This document shows positions 1 to 10,259 of a DNA stretch of 64,000 nucleotides, piece after piece (within the stretch, counting starts at the first letter, position 1; the number at the start of each line of letters is the position of its first letter). The notes beneath the pieces were generated by a model. That model searched no databases. It was not told the origin of the DNA and saw nothing but the letters and a program-made list of their open reading frames with translations. The stretch comes from Arsenophonus melophagi (GTDB taxonomy: Bacteria > Pseudomonadota > Gammaproteobacteria > Enterobacterales > Enterobacteriaceae), in contig JAVYJS010000005.1 of NCBI GenBank assembly GCA_032378655.1, forward strand, positions 1 through 64,000, in the 5' to 3' direction. The translations under genes were made by a program, and so were the position numbers.

Positions 1-45
1 TTGAGCACTTTTGTTCTCTTAATTCTTGAGCACTTTTGTTCTCTT
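1..45. repeat. Tandem duplication, 20-bp core
   Basis: The 20-base stretch starting ttgagcactt is present at 1-20 and again at 26-45, separated by five bases. It looks like a recent slippage duplication in non-coding DNA. The first copy may extend past the window edge. Confidence 0.9.
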
Positions 46-51
46 CAATTG

Positions 52-109
52 AAACGTATAAACGCATATTAATATTACATTAGTAATATTAATATGCGTT
101 TATACGTTT
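52..109. repeat. Perfect inverted repeat, 27-bp arms
   Basis: Two 27-base arms (52-78 and 83-109) are exact reverse complements around a four-base loop. Nothing like a T-run follows and no gene ends nearby, so a terminator role is unlikely. Confidence 0.95.
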
Positions 110-588
110 TGACCTTTTCTATAAGATCAAAGCTATGCTTACTGCCATTAAGCCTACCTTGTAATTATTATTTTACTAGAATATATCTATAATGAAGCTT
201 TAGTGCCTTAATCAGTGATCTTAGCTATCCTTCTATTCTATTTTTAATATATAACTCAAAAATTAATCTCAGAAATTCTGGTAAACATTTTACAAAAATA
301 GTATAAAAATCCTTAATTTACATAAATAATAAGATTATTTATCTAGCAAACTAGAATAAAACAATATAATTTTATTAACCGCAATGAACTGTTGCTCCAG
401 CATCCAGTAGTCTGTTAAAAAAAATATTAAGTGATGCTAATATAGTTAGTTTCAAAATAACGTTATCTTTTTTTGAAGATAAAAATCAATACTTACTAGC
501 CTAGTAGCTAGCTATATAAGCTATGTGCGCATTCATTAATTTAATTTTTATTTAAAACTTTATTTTATCATAAGATGACGATCTAGAC

Positions 589-618
589 TATTTTTACGGA
601 TCTAGATCCGTAAAAATA
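589..618. repeat. Perfect 30-bp palindrome
   Basis: The 30 bases are identical to their own reverse complement with no loop, centred on tctaga. No gene lies on either side. Confidence 0.95.
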
Positions 619-755
619 AAATTATCAAATACCAAATACAAAATAAAATATCACAGGTAACATTAAATCCAAAATGTAGAAAGTAAAGTAAAGTATGCAA
701 AATCGCTTTATTAATTTTAGTCATAACAAAACTTTTATAAAATATCATAAACCCT

Positions 756-805
756 ATTAAGTTGTGTTCATGCTGATCAATAGAGCAGCATGAACACAAC
801 TTAAT
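756..805. repeat. Perfect inverted repeat, 20-bp arms
   Basis: Arms 756-775 and 786-805 are exact reverse complements around a ten-base spacer, in gene-free DNA. Confidence 0.95.
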
Positions 806-1451
806 AAACGAGTCAGTTTGATCTTTCATTGAGGATACAAATTTTTTATTGATTTTATTCATTACATTAAATCTTATTTATCTTGAATTTTAAGTATTAT
901 TACCAATTTTATGGTTATTCATCACTACTCTATCCGCTTGTTTTGTTAAATAACATAGTGGTTTAAACATCATTTATTTGAAATAACATAAATTAGTTAT
1001 CGAATTAATTTCATTATTAAATAAACATTCAAGGAATAATAGCAGAAGTGCAGTGCTTCATAATAAGCCGAATTGTATGGCATACAAGTTTCCACGATAA
1101 TCCTTCTGGCATGCATACTAAGACTGTAATCTAGTCAGGAATCAAGCAATTAATCAGGAGTACCTGATTATTCTTATTTTCTTGTATAATCAAGAGAGAA
1201 TTGTGATGTTGATTTTGTCGTCTTCATTTTTTGCACGTTGCTGCTTAATATTAAAAATTATTTTGCCGTTATATAGATCACATAAAACCGAAATAATACA
1301 GATACTTCAGTATCTGTATCTTCACGGATTCATACTGTTAACCATGCTGAATAGCTCATTGGATTACATAACTTACCAATATACTATAGAGGTTATTGTA
1401 CGATATTGTTTTGATTGGTTTAGTGAAGTGGATAAAATTAAATTGATCATA

Positions 1452-1503
1452 ATCTTTTACTTATTGACCAATCATGTTGATGATTGGTCAATAAGTAAAA
1501 GAT
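1452..1503. repeat. Perfect inverted repeat, 24-bp arms
   Basis: Arms of 24 bases flank a four-base loop (gttg). The repeat lies inside a long but meaningless open frame, which helps to explain why that frame is open. Confidence 0.95.
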
Positions 1504-2684
1504 CTGCTAGCTTTTATAAAAGCATATATAAAATCATACCATATAAAACATATGGTTATTTAGCACAAAGCGATTTCTCTTGTTACGTTTTATTTTTTAG
1601 AGTTAAAATATGGTACACTTATTAGTACGTTTATAAAAATATAATCATATTTTAGTAAATGATACTAGTTTCTATTCTGAAAAACCAATTTTATACTCAC
1701 ATATTGGAAAGTATTACAATAGATATTTTCTGAGCAACAATGTAAGCCAAGCAAGGAAGAAATTATTAATACTATAGTTAATAAATTAAGATTATGTAAC
1801 CGTTATATCACATGAAGATTAAAATCTTTCTGTTATCAAGACTCATTTTTAACTTTTCTGATTTAAGAAAATAGGTTTCTGTTTTACTTTTATTGAAAGT
1901 AAGATTAAGTAATTTATGAAAGTAAAATTAAGTTGATCAGCTTTATTAGTATGTTATTCAAGGTAATTAACTGCATTCAAGCTAAAACTATACGCATGAA
2001 AAGCAGGTAATTAAGCATTGTTAACCATACATAGTAGAACTACTTTATATTGTCCAGAACATGTTAGTGATAAAGAATTTTATGATTCATTTTAAATAAA
2101 TTTCGATTTTATTAGCTCTGTTGATAAAGTATATTGATGCAAGAGTTATGAATATTAACTTTTTGTCCTCAAAATCTAGCATTATAGATATTAGTGCGCT
2201 TGCTATAAAACCTAGTTGTTGCTCTAACAGCAACTGTTCAATTAAACAATTAGTAATAATATTTATTATTACCTTGAGCTTGATCATCCATTAAAATGCC
2301 TTAATGTCTTATCAACTTAACATTCGTTCTACTTTAGTAGATAATATATTCCTCTTGATTAGCTATCTTTTTATCAAAAGACAACTGGATATAAAGGTTT
2401 TATTTTATGCATAACCTTAGTAAGGCTAAGTAAAAGCGATATCTTAGTTATGATATTAATACTGGTTAAATGCGGTGGCCGTATCATCATGGTTTTAATC
2501 ATACCATTCAGTACTCAAGTACTGAAAGCAATCATATTTTATTATCCTGGTAATTTCTAAGTATAACTTTTGATCAGATTTATTTACATTTCTGAAATGT
2601 AGGATGACTTACTTTGTCCTACTTTTAATATCTCAAAGTACTTATTCGTATATATATCTAATAAGGCAGCGTTTTGTACTGGTG

Positions 2685-2723
2685 ATATTGTTGTGATTTT
2701 TAAAATGAAAATCACAACAATAT
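2685..2723. repeat. Perfect inverted repeat, 16-bp arms
   Basis: Arms 2685-2700 and 2708-2723 pair exactly around seven bases, in gene-free DNA. Confidence 0.9.
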
Positions 2724-2835
2724 GCATAACATACAACATATTTTAATGTGTAGCCATAATATGTCTTCTAATTTATGTCTTGAAGACACAGTACATATAT
2801 GTGAATATTGAGCAAGCTCTGTTGATCATTCATTC

Positions 2836-2875
2836 ATAGTTTAATATTGGATTTAATAATCCAATATTAAACTAT
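2836..2875. repeat. Perfect inverted repeat, 18-bp arms
   Basis: Arms 2836-2853 and 2858-2875 are exact reverse complements with a four-base loop (taat). Confidence 0.95.
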
Positions 2876-3045
2876 TTACAGGATGCAAAGTAATAGAAAT
2901 ACTTTATCGACTTTGCATATACAGTTTTTATTTCCGCTAAAATGGAGATCTAATTTTATTAAATTAGCAATAAGAAAGATTAACGAATAATATACTACTA
3001 TAATATTCGTTAAAGTAATTGTAAATAAAATAAATCTTTTTCCTT

Positions 3046-3075
3046 TAAAAGAGTGATTTTTAAAAGAGTGATTTT
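3046..3075. repeat. 15-bp tandem duplication
   Basis: The unit taaaagagtgatttt occurs twice head to tail (3046-3060 and 3061-3075), consistent with replication slippage. Confidence 0.9.
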
Positions 3076-3089
3076 AAGAAAATATCAAG

Positions 3090-3127
3090 TAATATCAATC
3101 CTAATCCATGGATTAGGATTGATATTA
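3090..3127. repeat. Perfect 38-bp palindrome
   Basis: A seamless palindrome centred on ccatgg, with 19 bases on each side. It is not followed by a T-run and is not next to a gene. Confidence 0.95.
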
Positions 3128-3702
3128 ACGGCATAGATGATAATAAAAACGATTTGTGGATGTATTTTATCATGTTGATCCGACATACAGCGAAATTGAT
3201 TGCTCTTGATAATATTTTTATATTTATGTACAAAATCCTGAAATTGCGTATTTTTATTATAGATGAACATAGTAAACACTGTACTTACGATATTAATAAT
3301 TGCTATCTGTAAGAGATAGCCGATAATATTGATTATCGGTATTAATTGACTGATCTTCTTTTCTAAAGCAGATTGTTATACAATATGTTATAAGTCGAGT
3401 ATAACTGCGTGAGGTAATTATTTAGTACCAACATAGCTATTGACCTGCATTAATTATATTACGTGCTATAATAGTCACACAGGTTGATCAAATAGTCATG
3501 AGTATTACTGGCGTTATTGCTATTAAATAGTGATTATAATAGTAACCATTAGATTTTCGCAATCCTTATTTTGTAGTATTGTCATAAAAACCGATGATAT
3601 TGAGCACTACTAGTTCCAGCTTTAAACTAGTGAAGCAAATGTATTTAGTCATTAAAATATTCAAGAATTTTGATTTTTGATATAACCAAAAGAAATGCTT
3701 CT

Positions 3703-3738
3703 ATTCTAGCAATAACTTTTATTCTAGCAATAACTTTT
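3703..3738. repeat. 18-bp tandem duplication
   Basis: The unit attctagcaataactttt is repeated exactly at 3703-3720 and 3721-3738. It produces a repeated peptide in a chance open frame. Confidence 0.9.
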
Positions 3739-3836
3739 CTTATAAAATATTATTTTCCTTCCATTGTTGCTTGGACTTTTGATAAAATTTTAGTATCTTC
3801 TCTTCAAATAGAAGAGCTGCTATGGAAAAGAATACT

Positions 3837-3893
3837 AATTCTGATTTTTTTTATAAAAATCTCTATAAGATTTTTATAAAAAAAATCAGAATT
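3837..3893. repeat. Perfect inverted repeat, 26-bp arms
   Basis: Arms 3837-3862 and 3868-3893 are exact reverse complements around a five-base loop. Runs of T and A in the arms would make a long hairpin, but no upstream gene needs a terminator. Confidence 0.95.
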
Positions 3894-3993
3894 ATCTGTA
3901 ATAGCCAATAAATAAAAGCATCGGAATAGTCTATTGTATGATGAATTTTAAAAAAAAATAATACTTTTCCTCTGCTTTTTACTAGGAGTCAAG

Positions 3994-4023
3994 TTTTATT
4001 TATTTATTTATTTATTTATTTAT
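3994..4023. repeat. Simple repeat (ttta)n
   Basis: About seven copies of a four-base ttta/attt unit occur in a row. This is a simple-sequence tract typical of slippage in AT-rich non-coding DNA. Confidence 0.85.
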
Positions 4024-4574
4024 GTAATCTTATTAAGAATTTTTTTCTTTTACAGAAATACATAAGAATTATTGACGTAAATGTGTCAACAGGATTTTTT
4101 ATTATTTAGTTTCTGACATTTAAATGGATATCCTGCAAAAGAAGTCACTACAGTCAGCAGCAGATTTATTCATTTATAATGCGTGGTACCATGCGATTTT
4201 TTTAATGAAATGAATGATTATTCCATAATATTCTATGTTAACGATTGCGAAGAAAGATGGATTATATGAATACCTTATACATACCTTAAATCAATTATTT
4301 CGAAATAATTTCTTGATATGAAAGATATCACTTCTAGTGAAGAAGAATAATCTCCTATTAGGTACTCCTTTATAGTGGTATTTAAAATGGCTTTTAAAAA
4401 ATGAAACCATTTAATTACTGATTATAAATCTGACCATTAAACATCAGAAATGATTAATAGTAATTTACTTTTAAGATAAAAATAAATTATTTAAAATCTA
4501 TTTAATTTAATGATGAAATAACAGGATGCTCAGATTAATAATTATCTTAAGTAATACTTAAGAACACTATTCAT

Positions 4575-5333
4575 AAAAGGAGTAGAAGATATAAGAAAAT
4601 TAATTTTTATATTCCCGTTAGGAATATTGAGTGATAGTTCTTTAATCTCTGCTAGTAAAGCACATAAAAAATCTAATATAATAGCCCAATTTATAACAAT
4701 TAGCTGAACAAGGTAACGATCAAGCACAGTATGAATGAGGAGATAAGTATTTTGTGGACAAGAAATTGCTCAAGATTGCAACAAGTCTATCATTTGTTTT
4801 TTTTGAAGTCTGCTGAATTAAATAATGCAAATGCTCAGTTCAGACTTACTACCATGTATATTAATGGTTTTGGTGTTAGGCGTGATTATGAGAAAACGAT
4901 TAAATAGTATCAAAGGAATGCACTTTAACAACATGTGCGCGCACAAAGCAATATGGCTACTATTTATGCTCATGGATTAGGCGTAAAACGAAATTTACCT
5001 GAAGCGGCATCTTGGTTCGAGCAAGCATCCAAAGATGGATATGCCTTAGCAGAATTTAATTTAGGTTTAATGTATAGTATTGGCAGTGGTGTAATACAAG
5101 ATTACAAAAGCTGTATTTTGGTTTACAAGTGCTGCAGAACATGGATATGCTAAAGCGCAGGATCGCTTAGGTTGCATGTATGAAGAAGGACATGGTGTTA
5201 ATGAAGATAATCCCAAGCCTATGCATGGTTAGCTACTGCAGTTGTTAATGGTAAGTAAAGAAAGTGAAAAAATTCATGATAAGATAGGTAAATTATTTCT
5301 GAAAAGAAATAAAATCGGCAGAGGTATTAGCTA
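4575..5333 (+). pseudogene. Sel1-repeat (TPR-like) protein, broken
   Basis: Translations in all three plus frames give pieces of Sel1-like repeats. An early piece is LAEQGNDQAQYE near 4700. ANAQFRLTTMYINGFGVRRD runs near 4829-4888. The open frame 4935-5153 contains MATIYAHGLGVKRNLPEAAS and LAEFNLGLMYSIGSG. After a frameshift come AAEHGYAKAQDRLG and MYEEGHGVNED. The pattern of alanines, LG and GxGV spaced about 36 residues apart is diagnostic of the family. In-frame stops (for example TAG and TAA around 4906-4929) and at least two frameshifts show that the gene is dead. A hydrophobic stretch before it (IFIFPLGILS, near 4600) may be the remnant of a signal peptide, so the original protein was probably periplasmic. 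Which Sel1 protein it was cannot be told. Confidence 0.85.
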
Positions 5334-5382
5334 AATAATATATTCAAAATGCTCAATAGTCAATTGAGCAAAACAACGAATC

Positions 5383-8300
5383 CTACGGTTTGTCTTGATA
5401 GACTGCTTCTTGGCGTACTTGTTTAGTACCCTGAGTACCCTGAAAAAAATTATTAAGAGCAATATTTACTCGTGCTTGAAAAGGAGGAAATGGTAACATA
5501 ATACCATGTTGCGCAAAACCTATTAATATATTTTTATGCACTTCATTGCGCGCAGGCATCCTGTGTCCCATTTCTGCCACATATATACGTAATTCAAAGA
5601 TTTGAATACCTTGCTGCAAGTCAACTAAATATACTTCAGGAGCTGGATTAGTTAAAATCATCGATGTCTTCTCAGCTGCATTAAGTAAGATTTGATTAAT
5701 CGTAACACTATCTGTATCAGTTGGCGCAGGGACAGTTAAAACGATACGAGTAATAGCATCGGATAATGACCAGTTAATAAATTGCTCGGTAATAAAAGCT
5801 TTATTAGGTACAATAATTTCTTTGCGATCCCAATCTGTCATGGTTGTTGCTCTTGTGTTAATTTTTGTAATACTTCCAGTTAAATCACGAATCGTAACGG
5901 TATCGCCAATACGAATTGGTTTTTCAAATAAAATCATTAAACCTGAAATGATATTGATAAACACTTCTTGTAGACCAAAACCTAGTCCAACACCCATGGC
6001 AGCAATTAACCATTGTAGTTTTGACCATTCAATTCCTAGCATTGAAAATGCGATTAAGCTACCTATAATTGTAATAGTATACTTAGTCAAGGTGGTGATT
6101 GCATAACCTGTTCCTGGAGTTAAATCGAGATGTTGTAAGAGGGCAAGCTCCAATAATGCTGGTAAATTTCTAATTAATTGTGTAGTTATTATAATAATAA
6201 GAATAGTAATGAAGAGAGAACTTAGCGTAATAGGCTGCATAGTATTAACGCCATTGACTGTAGTAGTTACATGCCAAAGTTGAATCTTTTCTAGAAAAGA
6301 GAATGCTGAATGTAATTCAGACCAAATTAAAATCAATGAGACCAATGCTATCATGGTCAAAATAGATCGCACTAGGCCTAAAGATTGAGCACTAATTGTA
6401 TCTAAGTCAATTGTACTTTCTTCAATATCGACAACAGATTCTACGCTACTATTAATAGTATTATTATTAATACTTTCATCTTTTGCTCGTTGTGCAAGCA
6501 TGTCAGCACGTCTTTGTTTTGCCCTTTCAAATGCAATTTTACGCCTTTGTATAGACATCCAACGGCGTATAATGTGATAAATAATTAGTAAAAAAAACCA
6601 TATTGCAACAGATGTCTCTAGTTTAGCTAATAGCTTTTCGGATGTTGCAAGGTAACCTAATAGTGCCGCAACCGCAGAAAAAATTGGTGCTATGAACAGT
6701 AATAACCACAATAAATTGCTAATCACATTTTCACCAGAACCATGTCGATCTAAATAAAGCGGAACACCAACTCTTTTAAAGTTATGTGTAATTAAGCTTA
6801 GTGCAACACAAAGTAATAAGAAGCAAAGCCTACCTAAACTTGTTGCAAATTCACGATCATTGTAGTATTCAAATGTAATTAAAGCCATCATCAATGGTAC
6901 TATAACAAAAACGGATAGTTGATAATAACGCATTGCTCTTTTTACATTTCTTTCTGACCAATTAAAATGAGAAATAAACAAGCCATTGGGCAGTGCAAAA
7001 GTGGCGCTAATCATAAAAACCCATAACACTGGTGTAGTAGCTCTCACTCCAGATCCAATTGCTGTGGCCATGGGGAATTGCCAGGCGCTTTGTAGACCAT
7101 AGCCAATTGCTGACCATAAAATGGGTAGTGGAAGTGCAATAAAAATTGACCATAATACTGTTCGTAAAGTGAGCTCAAAGCGATCCTGAGTTACCTTACC
7201 AATCTGTGTACTGGCTCGAAGCAGGAAATTATTATAATGTTGATGAGTACTAATGCTAAAAATTACGATAGCAACTGCAGCGAGTAAGTATAGTAAACTT
7301 TCCTGATTGGAAACAATAACACTAATTGCTCCACTGAGTTGAGAGAGCGTATCTAATGATAATAAGCGTGTTAGATCTCGTACTATCGTAATTGGATAGT
7401 TAAGGTTTATAGGATCAGTATCTGCAATCCAGAACATATAACGATGAGTTGCGTCTTTTATATCTTTTAAAACATCTGTTAACTGCGTTGACGCAACATT
7501 TAGTTTAGTTAGCTCCAATATTTCACTATCATATCCAGAAATTATTGAACGCAATAACTCTTTCCTAGTTTGAATGAGTGATTCATAAATTTGTTTTTGT
7601 TCTTGTGTAAAATTTTTTGTTTCCTTTTCCTTTTTCTCTTTATTACTATAGCTGAGATTTTCTAGCATATCTTGGTACTTAATGCGATCAATACGCTTGT
7701 CGACAATTTCCCTATTAATTTGCTGATTTTTAGGGATTTCTGGCAAATGATACAATTGTGCTCGCAATGCTTCACCCAAAGTAGTTGAGCCACTTAACCA
7801 TTGTGCTTGCTCACGAATGGTACTCAGTGCTTGACGAACAGCAAGTATATCACTAGCAGTGTGTCTTTGCCTTTGTTCAATATCATTTAGTCTATATGCT
7901 TGTTCATTGAGCCGTTGTGATAATTTCCGGTTTATTTGCAATTGCTCTGTTAAGAACTTGGAAAGCTTTTCCCCTTGAGAAGAAAGAATTTCAATGTGTT
8001 TAAGTGCTAGTTGTGCTTTCTGTTGGCGATGCAAGTTTAGGTGATTTCGCAGTTGTTGAAGCTCTTGATCGATTTGCTGATAACGTTTTTTTAACAGTGC
8101 AATGCGTAAGCGTGTAATTTCTTGGCGATTATTGGCTGAAAGTTGTGCTAATTCTAACTCATTAGTTTTTGATTTTCTTGCTGTAACTTCTGTTTGTGTC
8201 ACGCTATATTGTGCCTCAGTTAAAGGAGAATCTGGAATAGGCAAGGATTCTAATCTAAGAATAGCAGCAGAAAGCAGACGACGAGCCTCTAATAATTGTT

Positions 8301-8733
8301 GAGGCAATGTTACAAGCGAGTCACTAATTTTACGATTTCTATCTTGCTCTTGCTGAATTTTCCTGCTTTGTTCAAGCAATTGACTACTAGCTTGCACAAT
8401 ACGTTGTTCAAGTTCAAGAATCGTTATATTGGTTGGTATAGTAATCGTCTTCTTATTTTCAAGAAGAAATTGTTGTTGTAATTCTTTGATTATTTTAGGG
8501 AAATCATCAATAGCTGCTTGATAAGCAAGGGTTCTTTTCTCTGACTCTTGAGCTTCTAATAACCACTTGAGCGCAACTTGCAATGCCTGAATAATCTCTA
8601 CATTATTAGTATTTTTATTTGCTTCGAGCTGTTTAATTTCTTTTTTAATCTCCATTTCATCGAAATGAATTGCTGAAAATGCAGGTACTGTAGTAAATAA
8701 GAGACTAAATAGTATGTAGGGTATCAGGCGCAC
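5383..8733 (-). CDS. mscM: Miniconductance mechanosensitive channel MscM
   Basis: The 1116-residue product matches the MscM (YjeP) family, which is about 1107 residues in E. coli. It opens under membrane tension and releases solutes during osmotic downshock. An N-terminal signal peptide (residues 1-20) is followed by a long Gln/Glu/Lys-rich periplasmic region with coiled-coil character (about 25-420). A set of inner-membrane helices follows (about 480-850). The C-terminal MscS-type pore and beta domain is marked by GVGLGFGLQEVFINIISG and FEKPIRIGDTVTI. The gene lies 21 bp downstream of psd on the same strand, the usual Enterobacterales pair, and is probably co-transcribed with it. Keeping such a large channel intact in a reduced genome is notable and suggests real osmotic stress in the host niche. 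Confidence 0.95.
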   Translation of the reverse strand: MRLIPYILFSLLFTTVPAFSAIHFDEMEIKKEIKQLEANKNTNNVEIIQALQVALKWLLEAQESEKRTLAYQAAIDDFPKIIKELQQQFLLENKKTITIPTNITILELEQRIVQASSQLLEQSRKIQQEQDRNRKISDSLVTLPQQLLEARRLLSAAILRLESLPIPDSPLTEAQYSVTQTEVTARKSKTNELELAQLSANNRQEITRLRIALLKKRYQQIDQELQQLRNHLNLHRQQKAQLALKHIEILSSQGEKLSKFLTEQLQINRKLSQRLNEQAYRLNDIEQRQRHTASDILAVRQALSTIREQAQWLSGSTTLGEALRAQLYHLPEIPKNQQINREIVDKRIDRIKYQDMLENLSYSNKEKKEKETKNFTQEQKQIYESLIQTRKELLRSIISGYDSEILELTKLNVASTQLTDVLKDIKDATHRYMFWIADTDPINLNYPITIVRDLTRLLSLDTLSQLSGAISVIVSNQESLLYLLAAVAIVIFSISTHQHYNNFLLRASTQIGKVTQDRFELTLRTVLWSIFIALPLPILWSAIGYGLQSAWQFPMATAIGSGVRATTPVLWVFMISATFALPNGLFISHFNWSERNVKRAMRYYQLSVFVIVPLMMALITFEYYNDREFATSLGRLCFLLLCVALSLITHNFKRVGVPLYLDRHGSGENVISNLLWLLLFIAPIFSAVAALLGYLATSEKLLAKLETSVAIWFFLLIIYHIIRRWMSIQRRKIAFERAKQRRADMLAQRAKDESINNNTINSSVESVVDIEESTIDLDTISAQSLGLVRSILTMIALVSLILIWSELHSAFSFLEKIQLWHVTTTVNGVNTMQPITLSSLFITILIIIITTQLIRNLPALLELALLQHLDLTPGTGYAITTLTKYTITIIGSLIAFSMLGIEWSKLQWLIAAMGVGLGFGLQEVFINIISGLMILFEKPIRIGDTVTIRDLTGSITKINTRATTMTDWDRKEIIVPNKAFITEQFINWSLSDAITRIVLTVPAPTDTDSVTINQILLNAAEKTSMILTNPAPEVYLVDLQQGIQIFELRIYVAEMGHRMPARNEVHKNILIGFAQHGIMLPFPPFQARVNIALNNFFQGTQGTKQVRQEAVYQDKP

Positions 8734-8754
8734 AATACAGATCCTCAGATAAAA

Positions 8755-9669
8755 TTATTCAAATCCATCTATGATTTTTTTTTGATTATTATGTTCAGTA
8801 TTTAGATATATTGCTTCTGCTAATAATTCACCAACTCGAGTTATGCTTCCTGGTCTTAGTAATGGATTAAGTGTGATGTGGTTAGATTCAAATAAATTAA
8901 TAACAGTAGAGCCTAATTTAAATTTTCCCATTTCTTCACCTTTTTTTAAATACACAGAACCTGTCTTATTTTTTTCTGGGTACGTCCAGCGTTTGATAAT
9001 GCCTTCGCGCTTATTATTGACACAGCCACACCAATTAGTATCTATGCTTCCGATAATTATTGCTCCTACTAGGATTTGCGCCATTTTCCCTACTGGAGTT
9101 TCAAAAATACAGATTAAACGTTCATTACGAGCAAAAAGATTTGGCACATGTGTTGTATTTACTTTGTTAACAGAAAAGAGATCTCCAGGTACATAAAGCA
9201 TTTCGGTTAGTAAACTATTGCAAGGTATATGGACGCGATGATAATCTCGAGGAGATAAATAAGTAGTTACAAACGTTCCGTTACGAAATTTATTGACTAA
9301 CATATAACTACCAGCTAATAATGCCTCTAGGCTATAAGAATGGCCTTTAGCTTGCAAAATCTGGTCATCTAGAATTAAGCCTAATTGGCTGATTACACCA
9401 TCAGCAGGTAAAGCAAGTTGATTATCACCTGAAATAATAGGGCGAGTTTCTTCTTTTAATTGGCGAGTAAAAAATGCATTAAAGGTAGGATAAGCTGAAC
9501 AATCGCTTTCTATTGCCTCTTGCATATCAACTTTATAAAATTTGGCAAAAAGTCTAATCATTAACTGCACAACCCAAGCCGTTTTTTGCTCTGATAACCA
9601 ACCAACTAATTGTGTCAGCAATATTTTTGGTAAAAAATATTGCAGTTTAATTTTTATTTTTTCTAGCAC
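8755..9669 (-). CDS. psd: Phosphatidylserine decarboxylase proenzyme
   Basis: This inner-membrane enzyme decarboxylates phosphatidylserine to phosphatidylethanolamine, the main membrane phospholipid. The 304-residue protein carries the LGST self-cleavage motif near residue 255 (in KFKLGSTVINLF). There the Gly-Ser bond breaks and the serine becomes the pyruvoyl cofactor. The conserved YLSPRDYHRVHIP segment is present. The protein is somewhat shorter than the E. coli enzyme (322 residues), mainly at the C-terminus. The gene is the first of the psd-mscM pair. In E. coli rsgA lies directly upstream, and here that position holds only a pseudogene. Intact catalytic motifs argue that the symbiont makes its own phosphatidylethanolamine. 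Confidence 0.97.
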   Translation of the reverse strand: MLEKIKIKLQYFLPKILLTQLVGWLSEQKTAWVVQLMIRLFAKFYKVDMQEAIESDCSAYPTFNAFFTRQLKEETRPIISGDNQLALPADGVISQLGLILDDQILQAKGHSYSLEALLAGSYMLVNKFRNGTFVTTYLSPRDYHRVHIPCNSLLTEMLYVPGDLFSVNKVNTTHVPNLFARNERLICIFETPVGKMAQILVGAIIIGSIDTNWCGCVNNKREGIIKRWTYPEKNKTGSVYLKKGEEMGKFKLGSTVINLFESNHITLNPLLRPGSITRVGELLAEAIYLNTEHNNQKKIIDGFE

Positions 9670-10100
9670 ATTAACCTCTAACCTAATTCTAATATTCTTG
9701 GGTTTTAATCAAAAAAAAGTCATTGTACCTATGTTTTTACTAATTCCAGTGTTATATATTATAAATATTTATTATTGTCTATTAAAAGATCTATGAGTTT
9801 TTATTTATGACAGATTTACTAAATATAGTGATAGTTTTCAAACGTGCTTTGTTATTTTAAAATTTGCTATTTTAATAGCAGTTATTGCTTAATATTACAG
9901 TGCAAGCAGGATCGTATACATGTTTACAATTACGAAATGTTTATTATTGTCCATTTATCGTAATGCAGTAAATTGTTTTTTTAGTTATTTTTCTTTAATT
10001 CAAAGTCAATCTCATGGATCCTGCTTAAGAAATGAGATCATCCTTTAATATGTAGGAGTGGGGAAGGATGCGCATAGTTATTGTTATATACTCCCTTAAT

Positions 10101-10124
10101 CAGGGCAGTATTAATACTGCCCTG
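10101..10124 (+). repeat. 24-bp palindrome with T-run
   Basis: The seamless palindrome starting cagggcagtat is followed on the plus strand by taaaatttttt, so it looks like an intrinsic terminator. It lies inside the rsgA pseudogene, with no active plus-strand gene upstream that would need it. It may be another mutational palindrome rather than a working terminator. Confidence 0.75.
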
Positions 10125-10234
10125 TAAAATTTTTTCTTCGTTATTTAAGAAGAAAGTGATCCCATCAATCCATATTTACTAATACTAGAATGCCTAACAA
10201 AATAGATATTCTTCTACAAGAAGTTTAATAAGTT

Positions 10235-10259
10235 TATCTCTATCTCTATCTCTATCTCT
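10235..10259. repeat. Hexanucleotide tract (tatctc)n
   Basis: About four copies of tatctc lie head to tail within the decayed rsgA region. This is simple-sequence slippage. Confidence 0.9.

Larger units (their letters stand above)
1..4570. other. Gene-free degenerate region
   Basis: I see no gene that I can support in the first 4.6 kb. Open frames exist (for example plus 1182-1625 and minus 602-862), but their translations are rich in Ile, Phe, Tyr and Lys, have no recognisable motif and run through inverted repeats, so I treat them as chance. The stretch contains eight long inverted repeats and several short tandem duplications, listed separately. By analogy with the other gaps it is probably decayed genes, but I could not match any here. 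No tRNA, rRNA, CRISPR array or insertion-sequence end was seen. Confidence 0.6.

Noticed and set aside
1182..1625. Open frame of 147 codons on the plus strand
   Set aside because: The translation has no known motif and is dominated by Ile, Leu, Tyr and Phe. It runs through a perfect inverted repeat and has no convincing ribosome site. Chance openness in AT-rich DNA is more likely.
3670..3879. Hydrophobic 69-codon frame
   Set aside because: It consists of a tandem duplication and one arm of an inverted repeat, with no recognisable family.
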